A stretch of DNA of 31,923 nt, from contig UQRL01000030.1 in the NCBI GenBank assembly GCA_900543555.1, positions 1-31,923 on the forward strand, written 5' to 3'. The notes beneath the pieces are model-generated. The model was not told the DNA's origin. It worked only from the letters and a program-made list of their open reading frames with translations, and did no database searches. The DNA is from an uncultured Oscillospiraceae bacterium (GTDB taxonomy: Bacteria; Bacillota; Clostridia; Oscillospirales; Acutalibacteraceae). The position numbers and the translations under genes were made by a program. Shown piece after piece: positions 8,052-15,751 of the stretch. The stretch's first letter is position 1. Every line of letters begins with the position of its first letter.

Positions 8052-9128
8052 TCAGCGGCAGGGCAGCCATTTTTCCTCTTCCGCCGAACGGATGATCACG
8101 TCCAGCGCATGCTGGATACGGCGCCCCTCCTCAATGGTGGCGGCCATCCCATCGCCGCGGCCGTTGAGAATATCCGCGAAGGACTGCATCTGGTCCGTGC
8201 GGAAGCGGTCCGGCACCGGCAGCTTTGTAAAGGCGCCCACCCGGTCATAGGGGGAACCAATACAGACTTCCAGCTCATCCACCCCAGGGGTCACATCCAG
8301 GCTGTAAACCAGAGCCCCCTTGCTGCCATAGATCTCCATGCGCTGATAGTTGCCGCGGCCATAGGCAAACCGGGTAACGGAGAAATTCGCGGAAGTCTTG
8401 CCATCCATCTCCATCAGGTAATGGCAGAAATCGTCCACATCCACCTCGCCCATGCCTTCGCCCTCTTCCAAACGGCGCTGGTGCACAAAGGTATCGGCAT
8501 GGCCCACTGCCTTGCAGTAGCCCTTCCCGGTGACAAAGCTCACCAAATCCAGGGCATGGCAGCCCAGGTCGCCCAGGGCGCCGGTCCCCGTCAGGGACTT
8601 TTGATACCGCCAAGAGCGGGGCAGATCGTAAGAAGGGCCGCCGCCCGCCTGCAGGTACTGCATGTAAACGTGGTAAATCTCCCCCAGCAGCCCCTTTTCT
8701 ACCAGCTCCTTGGCGTAACGGGCCGCAGCCTTAAACCGGTAAGAGAAGCAGACCATGCTGGGCAGGCCCCGCTCCGCTGTCATCTTGGCCAGGATATCGG
8801 CCTCCTCCGCGGTAAGGGTAACTGGTTTCTCCAGGCAATAGGGCTTTCCCGCCTCAATGGCGGCCTTTGCCACCTCAAAATGGGCGTTGTTAGAGGTGGA
8901 GATGTCCACCACATCCACATCCGGGCAGTTGACCAGATCGTGATAATCCGCAAAACAGTGATCCTCCGCAATCCCATAGGCCTCACGGGCATAGGCCATC
9001 CGCTCCGGCTTGAGATCGCACACGGCCACCAGCTCCAAATCTGGGCTTTTGGCAATTCCGGGCAGGTGCACTCCGCGGGAGATCCCGCCAATGCCCACAC
9101 TGCCCACACGAAAAACCTTTCTCTCCAT
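8052..9128 (-). CDS. Gfo/Idh/MocA-family NAD(P)-dependent oxidoreductase
   Basis: A 358-residue sugar dehydrogenase-like protein. The N-terminal Rossmann fold begins at once with VGSVGIGGIS (8-17) and an acidic residue near the end of strand 2 (CDLKPE, 37-42). The signature EKPVT (100-104) supplies the conserved lysine K101. The second domain carries GDLGCHALDL (186-195) with the catalytic-type D187 and H191. Family members oxidise or reduce hydroxyls of sugars, inositols and glycosides. ThuB, the partner of ThuA, belongs to this family, and a ThuA-like gene follows by 35 bases. The ATG is preceded by AGGAGGAG. The gene lies 140 bases after the binding-protein gene, beyond a terminator-like hairpin. 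Confidence 0.92.
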   Translation of the reverse strand: MERKVFRVGSVGIGGISRGVHLPGIAKSPDLELVAVCDLKPERMAYAREAYGIAEDHCFADYHDLVNCPDVDVVDISTSNNAHFEVAKAAIEAGKPYCLEKPVTLTAEEADILAKMTAERGLPSMVCFSYRFKAAARYAKELVEKGLLGEIYHVYMQYLQAGGGPSYDLPRSWRYQKSLTGTGALGDLGCHALDLVSFVTGKGYCKAVGHADTFVHQRRLEEGEGMGEVDVDDFCHYLMEMDGKTSANFSVTRFAYGRGNYQRMEIYGSKGALVYSLDVTPGVDELEVCIGSPYDRVGAFTKLPVPDRFRTDQMQSFADILNGRGDGMAATIEEGRRIQHALDVIIRSAEEEKWLPCR

Positions 9129-9200
9129 TGTACAAAACTCCTCCTAAAATTCTGCGGTCTTGCCAGGCAACGCTCTCCAGGCGCCCAGAAAGTAAAGGCA

Positions 9201-9232
9201 GGGCCTGGAAGCCGGATCAGCCTCCAGGCCCC
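9201..9232 (-). terminator. Attenuating terminator after the binding-protein gene
   Basis: On the minus strand GGGGCCTGGAGGC pairs with GCTTCCAGGCCC (one G-T pair) and is followed by a TTTACTTT tract after a short spacer. Its place directly after the solute-binding gene fits the usual need for more binding protein than downstream enzymes. Confidence 0.65.
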
Positions 9233-9268
9233 GCACAAACTACTTTTAAGCGAAACGAATAGCGTTTA

Positions 9269-10942
9269 TCAGCCTGCGTTATTGTATACGTCCAGAGCCT
9301 CCTGATAAATCTCCATCAGGCGCTCCAGGCCCATCTGGTTCAGCTGGTCCACATAGGCGTCCCACTGCTCCTCAATGCCGCCGTTGACAATCCAGTTGGC
9401 CCAAGACTCGTTGACATACTTGTAGATATCCACTGTCAGAGAGGAGATCTCCTCGGCCTGCTCGCTGGTGTAGTTCACCAAGGGATAGGGCTTGGCCACG
9501 AACTCCTTCATGATCTCGTCTTCCTTCAGCTTCGCGCCGTCGCCGCTGTCCTCGGGGAGGATGATCTTCTCCTCAAACTCGGGGCTCACATATTTGGGGC
9601 CGTGGTCGCGGGGAGAGATCTCCCAGTACCACTGGTCGCCAGTCTTGCCTTCGGGCGGATCCAGGAAGGTGATGGTGCCGTCATCCTGCTTCTCCAGCAC
9701 CACGCCATAGGGGCCCCAGTAGGACTGGACCGAGATGTCGTCGGTGGCGAAGCAGTCAGCCCAGCGCATCGCTACCTCAGGATGCTCGCAGGCAGTGGTA
9801 ATGGTGAACTCGTTGCGGGAATAGGTGATGGTCTGGTCATTGCCGCGGATGTAGCGGTCCCCGTTGGGGCCTGCCAGAGGAGGCATGGGGACGTACTCAT
9901 CCTGGTGCGGCTGGGTGCCAGAGGTAACTTCCCAAGTGATGCCGGTGCCCACCAGGGCAACCTCTTCGTTCTTCATCTTCGCGTCAGACATAGAGCCGTC
10001 CTGGGTGATGAACTCGGGGTCCATGATCCCCTCTTCGTACAGCTTGTGGAAGAAGGCCACAGCCTCTTTATAGCGCTCGTCTGCGGGGATAAAGACCGGC
10101 TTTTCGGTCTCCTGGTCCAACGCCAGATAGTTCTCCTCCAGGCTGTCGGTAATACCCCAGGGGTTGATGTAACGGATCCAGTCGAACAGGCTGGTCTTGG
10201 CGCTGCCCGTCAGCGGGATTTCATCGGCGACGCCATTGCCGTTGGGGTCTTTCTCCTTAAAGGCCTTCAGCACCTCATACCACTCGTCCACGGTGGTGGG
10301 CATCTCCAGGCCCAGGTTGTCCAGCCACTTCTGGTTGATGAAGGGGGTGTCACAGCCCTTGGGACGCAGGGGCTTTTTACCGGGCAGAGTGTAGATATGG
10401 CCATCCGGGTTGGTGACCATCTTCTCCATGGTGGGCTCTGCCTCCCAAGCCGCCTGGATATTGGGGCAGTACTTCTCCACATAGTCCTCCAGCGGGATGA
10501 ACAGCTCCAGGTTGGTGGCGATGTCCATGTCCTTCAAAGAGTTGCTGCCGAAGAAAACGTCCGGCAGGTCCCCGCTGGCCAGCAGCAGGGACTTCTGCTC
10601 AGACCAGTCCGCGTCACCGGCATACTGCCAGTTGATCTTGACGTTGGTGTCCTTTTCCATCTGCTGGAACATGGCGTTTTCCTCAAAGTCCGCCATGTTG
10701 GCGCCCTTCACATACAGGAAGGTCAGCTCTACCTGCTCGTTGACGATGGGAAGGCCGGTCTCATTGAAGTTTTCGTCCGGAGTGGACGCCGCGCTGGAGG
10801 TGGAGGCCTCTCCGCTTCCAGAGCTTTCCGCAGCCCCGCTGGAGCTGCTGCTTCCGCCGCCTCCGCCGCAGCCTGCCAGCATGGAAGCCGCCAGGGTCAG
10901 GCAGAGCAGGGCCTTGCCCACTCTTGTCCATTTGTTCCTCAT
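9269..10942 (-). CDS. ABC transporter solute-binding lipoprotein (LplA type)
   Basis: A 557-residue extracellular sugar-binding lipoprotein. A lipoprotein signal peptide ends in SMLAGC with lipidated Cys25. A Gly/Ser-rich tether (about 25-60) follows, then a family 1 binding domain (FIPLEDYVEKYCPNI, HIYTLPGKK, INQKWLDNLGLEMPTTVDEW). The length is typical of the LplA/YtcQ group that carries oligosaccharides. ATG 10942 has AAGGAGATG about 8 bases upstream; the longer open frame has no ribosome site. It is the third gene of the operon after both permeases, and a terminator-like hairpin behind it probably keeps its level above that of the enzymes. Ligand inferred as an alpha-glucoside from the GH13 and Thu-like neighbours. 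Confidence 0.93.
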   Translation of the reverse strand: MRNKWTRVGKALLCLTLAASMLAGCGGGGGSSSSSGAAESSGSGEASTSSAASTPDENFNETGLPIVNEQVELTFLYVKGANMADFEENAMFQQMEKDTNVKINWQYAGDADWSEQKSLLLASGDLPDVFFGSNSLKDMDIATNLELFIPLEDYVEKYCPNIQAAWEAEPTMEKMVTNPDGHIYTLPGKKPLRPKGCDTPFINQKWLDNLGLEMPTTVDEWYEVLKAFKEKDPNGNGVADEIPLTGSAKTSLFDWIRYINPWGITDSLEENYLALDQETEKPVFIPADERYKEAVAFFHKLYEEGIMDPEFITQDGSMSDAKMKNEEVALVGTGITWEVTSGTQPHQDEYVPMPPLAGPNGDRYIRGNDQTITYSRNEFTITTACEHPEVAMRWADCFATDDISVQSYWGPYGVVLEKQDDGTITFLDPPEGKTGDQWYWEISPRDHGPKYVSPEFEEKIILPEDSGDGAKLKEDEIMKEFVAKPYPLVNYTSEQAEEISSLTVDIYKYVNESWANWIVNGGIEEQWDAYVDQLNQMGLERLMEIYQEALDVYNNAG

Positions 10943-11024
10943 GTTTACATCTCCTTGCAATTGGATATTTTGACTTTTCAACCGCAGCGCATGTGGCAGC
11001 GGCAGTGTCACATAGGGAAGGGAC

Positions 11025-11927
11025 TCATCCCTTGATGGCGCCGATCATCACGCCCTGGCTGAAATACTTCTGCACAAAGGGATACACGCACATAATGGGT
11101 ACGGTTGTGATGATGATAACGGCATACTTCATCAGGTTGGCGAGCCGCATAGCCTCTTGGGCGGCCAGTCCGTCGCCGGCGCCCACCAGGGACTGGTTGG
11201 TAATTAAGATATTTCGCACCACAAGCTGCAGCGGTTTTAAGTTCTCGCTGCGGATGTAGACCAGGGCGTTGAAATAGGAGTTCCACTGGGCCACTGCAAT
11301 ATACAGCGCAATGACGGCGATGACCGCCTTGGAAAGGGGAAGGGCGATGGAGAAGAAAAACCGCAGGTTCCCGCATCCGTCAATCTGGGCGGCGTCCAAA
11401 AGCTCCTTGGGCAGGCTGCTGTCGAAAAAGGTCCGTGCCACAATGATGTTGTACACCACCACGGAGAAGGGCAGCACCATGACCCAGAAGGTGTCGTACA
11501 GGTGGAAATCCCGAATGGTAAAATAGGTGGGGATCAATCCGCCGTTAAAGAACATGGTGAAAATGAAGAAAAATGTAATCAGCTTGCGCCCCACCAGGTC
11601 CTTTCGGGACAGGGAATAGGCTGCGGAGATATTGACCACCAGGCCGATGAGGGTGCCCACCAAAGTGTAGAGGATGGTGTTCCAATAGCCCATCCAGATA
11701 TCTCCGTGGCGGAACAGCTCTTTATAGCCGTCTACGGTAAACTGGCTGGGCCAGAACCACACATTTCCGTTGGCAACCTCTGAGGGATTGCTGAAGGACG
11801 CGATGATGATAAAGTACAGCGGGTACGCAATGATAATCAGGATCAATATGCACAGGGCGTACAAGAAGATATTAAAGGCAATATCCTTGCCGCTGGCCTG
11901 TTTCTTTGCTTTCTTTGCTTGTGTCAT
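11025..11927 (-). CDS. ABC sugar permease, LplC/MsmG type
   Basis: A 300-residue inner-membrane permease with about six hydrophobic helices, the first at about residues 17-42. The EAA loop that contacts the ATPase is ELLDAAQIDGCG (175-186), in the usual place before the last helices. The long form with NGGLIPTYF (128-136) is typical of the LplC/YtcP subgroup. It lies 48 bases after the partner permease and 82 before the binding protein. No ATP-binding subunit is encoded in the window, so a shared MsmX/MsmK-like ATPase elsewhere is inferred. The start ATG encodes a lysine-rich cytoplasmic tail. Confidence 0.94.
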   Translation of the reverse strand: MTQAKKAKKQASGKDIAFNIFLYALCILILIIIAYPLYFIIIASFSNPSEVANGNVWFWPSQFTVDGYKELFRHGDIWMGYWNTILYTLVGTLIGLVVNISAAYSLSRKDLVGRKLITFFFIFTMFFNGGLIPTYFTIRDFHLYDTFWVMVLPFSVVVYNIIVARTFFDSSLPKELLDAAQIDGCGNLRFFFSIALPLSKAVIAVIALYIAVAQWNSYFNALVYIRSENLKPLQLVVRNILITNQSLVGAGDGLAAQEAMRLANLMKYAVIIITTVPIMCVYPFVQKYFSQGVMIGAIKG

Positions 11928-11975
11928 AGAACAGATTCGCCTCTCTCACCAAAAATTCTCTGCATCCGCACGCTT

Positions 11976-12944
11976 TTACCACAGGCTGGTGTCGCCCAGC
12001 TTTTTGGAGACCCCGTTGACCAGCACCAGCAGCACAAAGTTGATGATGGTATTGAACAGGTTCACCGCAGCGGACAAGCTGTATTGGTTGCTGATCATGC
12101 CGATTTTGTACACATAGGTGGAAATGACTTCGCTGATAGAGGTGTTCAAGGGATTTTGCATCAGATACACTTTCTCAAATCCCAGGTTCATAATGTTTCC
12201 AGCCCGCATAATCAGAAGGATGACAGCGGTGGGAATCAGGAAGGGCAGGTCTATGTAAATCAAACGCTGGAACTTGCTGGCGCCGTCCACGGTGGCCGCC
12301 TCATACAGTGTTGGGTCAATGGCAGCCAAGGCCGCAATATAGATAATGCTGTCCCATCCGGCGTGCTGCCAAACGTCGCTCCACACATAGATGTGCTGGA
12401 AAGCGCTTGCCTGCCCCATGATGTTGGGCGGGCTCTGGACCCCCAGCGCGTGGGCCAAGTTGCCGTAGATCCCGTTGCTGGGAGAGAGCAGGATCAGCAT
12501 GATGCCCACCATAACCACTGTGGAAATGAAGTGCGGCAGATAGGTGACCACCTGCAGTGTCTGTTTAAAACGCTTTACCCGGATCTGGTTCATCATCAGC
12601 GCCAGGAAGATGGGGAACGGGAAGCCTGCGATCAGGCTGTACAGGCTCAGCGTGATGGTATTCCAAATCAGGTTTTTAGACTGAAAGGAGTTGAAGAAGG
12701 TTTGGAAATTGGCAAACCCCACCCAGGGGCTCCCTTCAATGCCGTTGGAAGGCGTAAAATCTTTAAACGCAATCTGCACACCGTACATGGGCAGATAGTT
12801 AAAGCAGAACAGCAGCACAACCGCGGGGAGCAGAAGCAGGTACAGCCCCCAGTTCCGCCGAATGCCTCTGCAGGTGTGGATGGCCCGGGTCGACCAGGGC
12901 ACCCTCTCTTTTCCCACTGATTTCACTGACATAAACTTCATCAT
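11976..12944 (-). CDS. ABC sugar permease, LplB/YtcB type
   Basis: A 322-residue inner-membrane permease, first gene of the operon. After a basic N-terminus come a first helix (GLYLLLLPAVVLLFCFNYLP) and about five more. The EAA loop reads LYEAATVDGASKFQ (213-226). It resembles LplB, the first permease of lipo-oligosaccharide and glycan-fragment importers, and pairs with the LplC-type gene downstream. The start is 12944 or 12941: a double ATG follows GAGGAGAAAGG, 5 or 8 bases away, and the further upstream ATG at 12965 lacks a ribosome site. A sigma-A-like -10 box lies about 70 bases upstream on the minus strand. Confidence 0.93.
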   Translation of the reverse strand: MMKFMSVKSVGKERVPWSTRAIHTCRGIRRNWGLYLLLLPAVVLLFCFNYLPMYGVQIAFKDFTPSNGIEGSPWVGFANFQTFFNSFQSKNLIWNTITLSLYSLIAGFPFPIFLALMMNQIRVKRFKQTLQVVTYLPHFISTVVMVGIMLILLSPSNGIYGNLAHALGVQSPPNIMGQASAFQHIYVWSDVWQHAGWDSIIYIAALAAIDPTLYEAATVDGASKFQRLIYIDLPFLIPTAVILLIMRAGNIMNLGFEKVYLMQNPLNTSISEVISTYVYKIGMISNQYSLSAAVNLFNTIINFVLLVLVNGVSKKLGDTSLW

Positions 12945-13009
12945 CCTTTCTCCTCGCCGTCCCAAACAAAGTCCGGGTTTTTGGGTATCCGGCCTCTTCT
13001 ATGCGGCTT

Positions 13010-13038
13010 ATTATAAGGAAGGAGCTTGAAAAACAAAA
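13010..13038 (-). promoter_or_regulatory. Promoter of the permease-ThuA-GH13 operon
   Basis: On the minus strand a perfect TATAAT (13015-13010) has TTTTGT 17 bases upstream (13038-13033). The -10 is excellent and the -35 poor, as expected for a promoter that needs an activator such as the AraC-type regulator. Confidence 0.6.
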
Positions 13039-13076
13039 TGGCGGCATTTATGATTATTTAACATTTTTTGTCCAAT

Positions 13077-13152
13077 GAGTCCCTTTGTTTGCTCCATTTT
13101 GCCGTCTTCCTGCCCAGCGGCGGCGCGGTGGGGAGCGAAGCCAAAGGGACTC
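13077..13152. repeat. 76-bp imperfect inverted repeat between divergent promoters
   Basis: GAGTCCCTTTG (13077-13087) matches CAAAGGGACTC (13142-13152) perfectly in inverted orientation. Inside, TTTGCTCC (13088-13095) pairs with GGAGCGAA (13132-13139, one T-G pair) after a 2-base bulge. The element lies between the two divergent promoters, its right end 4 bases from the GH2 -35 box. It probably acts as DNA, for example as paired regulator half-sites, because it is outside both predicted transcripts. Confidence 0.65.
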
Positions 13153-13156
13153 TTCC

Positions 13157-13185
13157 TTTACAAAGGGGGCAGGAAATGCTATAAT
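13157..13185 (+). promoter_or_regulatory. Sigma-A promoter of the GH2 gene
   Basis: TTTACA (13157-13162), a 17-base spacer, and TATAAT (13180-13185) with an extended TGC just before it. The match to consensus is near perfect. Confidence 0.85.
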
Positions 13186-13202
13186 AGTTGTATAGACAAA
13201 TA

Positions 13203-13219
13203 TCCCAGGGACACTGGGA
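13203..13219 (+). promoter_or_regulatory. Small dyad in the GH2 leader, possible operator
   Basis: TCCCAG, a 5-base spacer and CTGGGA form a perfect short dyad about 18 bases after the -10 box, in the untranslated leader. It could be a repressor site or a weak RNA hairpin. Confidence 0.4.
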
Positions 13220-13242
13220 GAACATGGATTGGAGGAGTCATC

Positions 13243-15645
13243 ATGCAGGAACAGCGCATTATGGCCGGATGGAGCTTTTACCGGGGTGTTCCAGACCGGT
13301 TCTCCACGCCGGAAAGGACTGTTGTAGACCTGCCTCACGACATGCAGGTAGGGCTGCCTCAAAGCAGGGAGGCCAACGCAGCCTCTGGGTTTTTCCCCGG
13401 CTGCGCGGGCACCTATGAGAAAACCTTGGACATCCCCCAGGAGTGGGAGGGGGAGAAAGTCTTTGTGGAGTTCGACGGCGTGTATGGGAACACCACGGTC
13501 TCTCTCAACGGCAGCCGTCTGGGCTTCCACCCCTACGGCTACACGCCCTTTGTGGTGGACTTGACCCGCCGGGTGCGCTTTGGAGAGCCCAACCGCCTGG
13601 AGGTGGCCGTGGACAACACCCAGACCCCCAACTGCCGGTGGTACTCGGGGGCGGGCCTCTACCGGGAGGTAAAGCTGCTGCACGGGCCGTTGTGCCGCAT
13701 CCAGCACCGGGGCATTTTCATAAAAACAGAGAGCATCGACAGGGACACCGCCACCATTTCCGTGGAGGTGCGGGTGGTCAACGACGGCGCCCTGCCCTTC
13801 CACGGCCATGTGGACCTTACGCTGACAGCTCCCGGCGGGGAGGCGGCCCAGGGCCGTACTTCGGTTTGGGTGGAGCCGGGCGAGACTGCCCCCGCCCGGC
13901 TGCGGTTGGTGGTGCAAAGCCCCCAGTTGTGGGATGTGGACACCCCCGCCCTGTACGCCGCGGAAGCCGCCCTCACCTCCCCGGGCAATGCGGCCCCGGT
14001 GGACCGTGCCTCCACCCGCTTCGGCATCCGCACCGTGGCGGTGGACGCGGTCCATGGCCTGCGGGTCAACGGCAAAACCGTGAAGCTCAAGGGCGGCTGC
14101 ATCCATCATGTCACCAGCCCCTTGGGTGCGGCGGACTTCGACTGCCAGACCCGCCGGGTGCTGAAGGCCCACAAAGAGGCCGGCTACAACGCCCTGCGGC
14201 TGGCCCACAACCCGCCCTCCCAGCGGTTTTTGGACCTGTGCGACGAGTATGGCCTCTTCGTCATCGACGAAGCCTTTGACGGCTGGCACGTCGGCAAAAC
14301 GCCCCACGGCTACCACCAGTTCTTCGACGAGTGGTGGGAGCGGGATGTAGAAGCCTTTGTGCTGCGGGACAGAAACCACCCCAGCGTCATTCTCTGGTCC
14401 ATTGGCAATGAGGTCTTCGAGCGGGCCGGCACGGGAGACGGATATCTGGTCTCCCAGCGGCTGGCAGAGAAAGTCCGCTCTCTGGACAGCACCCGGCCGG
14501 TGCTGCTGGCCCTGTGTACCCTGTGGAACGGCCTGGATGACCAGGACGCCCAAGAACTGCAGCGCCGGGCAGGGGAACCGCTGGGACAGAACGGAGAATC
14601 CAGCTACACCAACGAAATCTGGGCGGACCGCACCGAGAGCATGGCCTCTCCCGTGGACATTGTGGGCTATAACTACATGGAGGACCGGTACCTTTCCGAC
14701 CACGCGCTCTTCCCTGACCGGGTCATCTGCGGGACGGAGTCCTTCCCCATGGCCATTGGCCGGGTGTGGGAGCTGGTGGAGCAGTGCCCCTACGTCATCG
14801 GGGACTTCACCTGGACCTCTGCCGACTACATCGGCGAGGCGGGCATCGGCGCCGCTGTCTATGTGGACCCCTCCACCCCAGAGGAGGAGCTGGCCGACCA
14901 CAACAGCCGGCCCTACCCCTGGAAGCTGGCCTATGACGCCGACTGGGACATCCTGAACCAGCCCCGTCCCCAGCTGGCCTACCGGAAAATTGTGTGGGGC
15001 GGCACAGAGACCTATCTGGCTGTGCGGGACCCGGAGACCTATGGCAAAAAAGAGCTGCTCAGCCGGTGGGCCTGGCCCCAGGTGTGGAACAGCTGGACCT
15101 GCCCCGGCTTTGAGGGCCATCCCATTCAGATCGACGTCTACTCCCCCGGGGACCGGGTGGAGCTGTTCCTGAATGGAAAGTCCCTGGGCACGGAACCCGT
15201 AGAACGCTTCACCGCCCGGTTTAAGACCACCTATCAGCCCGGCGTGCTGGAGGCAGTGAGCTACCGGAACGGGACGGAGCTCTCCCGGGACCGGCTGGAG
15301 ACTGCCGGGGAACCAGTGCGCCTGGTCCTGCGGCCGGAGAGCACAGAAGCCCGGGCCGACGGGGAGTCTCTGCTGTTTGTCCTGGTGGAGTTTCAGGACG
15401 CCCAAGGCCGGCGGGTGCCGGGGGTGCGGCTTCCCCTCAGCGCCCGGGTGGAGGGGGCTGCCAGCCTGCTGAGCTTTGCCTCCGCCAACCCCCTCACCGA
15501 TGAGAACTACGAAAGTGGGAAGATCACCAGCTTTGACGGCCGGGCTATGGCAATCCTGCGGGCAGGGCACACACCGGGCAAGGCGGTCCTCACTCTCTCC
15601 TGCCCGGGAATGGAAGACGCAAAGCAGGAGCTCTTCCTCTCTTAA
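13243..15645 (+). CDS. GH2 beta-glycosidase (beta-galactosidase-like)
   Basis: An 800-residue intracellular glycoside hydrolase with no signal peptide. In order: an N-terminal sugar-binding beta-sandwich (about 1-155), an Ig-like domain (about 160-262), a TIM barrel (about 265-590) and C-terminal DUF4982-like and Ig-like domains. Acid/base E390 lies in RNHPSVILWSIGNE (377-390) and nucleophile E499 in ICGTES. This short GH2 layout covers beta-galactosidases and relatives acting on other beta-linked sugars, so the substrate is open. ATG 13243 follows GGAGGAG; the long upstream frame extension precedes the promoter and is not used. It diverges from the permease operon and is followed by an esterase, which suggests a decorated glycan as substrate. 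Confidence 0.92.
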   Translation: MQEQRIMAGWSFYRGVPDRFSTPERTVVDLPHDMQVGLPQSREANAASGFFPGCAGTYEKTLDIPQEWEGEKVFVEFDGVYGNTTVSLNGSRLGFHPYGYTPFVVDLTRRVRFGEPNRLEVAVDNTQTPNCRWYSGAGLYREVKLLHGPLCRIQHRGIFIKTESIDRDTATISVEVRVVNDGALPFHGHVDLTLTAPGGEAAQGRTSVWVEPGETAPARLRLVVQSPQLWDVDTPALYAAEAALTSPGNAAPVDRASTRFGIRTVAVDAVHGLRVNGKTVKLKGGCIHHVTSPLGAADFDCQTRRVLKAHKEAGYNALRLAHNPPSQRFLDLCDEYGLFVIDEAFDGWHVGKTPHGYHQFFDEWWERDVEAFVLRDRNHPSVILWSIGNEVFERAGTGDGYLVSQRLAEKVRSLDSTRPVLLALCTLWNGLDDQDAQELQRRAGEPLGQNGESSYTNEIWADRTESMASPVDIVGYNYMEDRYLSDHALFPDRVICGTESFPMAIGRVWELVEQCPYVIGDFTWTSADYIGEAGIGAAVYVDPSTPEEELADHNSRPYPWKLAYDADWDILNQPRPQLAYRKIVWGGTETYLAVRDPETYGKKELLSRWAWPQVWNSWTCPGFEGHPIQIDVYSPGDRVELFLNGKSLGTEPVERFTARFKTTYQPGVLEAVSYRNGTELSRDRLETAGEPVRLVLRPESTEARADGESLLFVLVEFQDAQGRRVPGVRLPLSARVEGAASLLSFASANPLTDENYESGKITSFDGRAMAILRAGHTPGKAVLTLSCPGMEDAKQELFLS

Positions 15646-15686
15646 TGAGCGCCCTGTCAGTTTTTGAAGTTTTTTACAAAAACCTT

Positions 15687-15716
15687 CTGGAAAGCGCCGG
15701 ATTACTATGCTATAAT
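15687..15716 (+). promoter_or_regulatory. Extended -10 promoter of the esterase gene
   Basis: TGCTATAAT ends at 15716, the same extended -10 as the GH2 promoter. The best -35 is a poor CTGGAA (15687-15692) at 18 bases. The esterase may therefore also be transcribed on its own. Confidence 0.6.
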
Positions 15717-15751
15717 ATATCCAAAATCTTTTGAATGAAGGAGTATGTATT

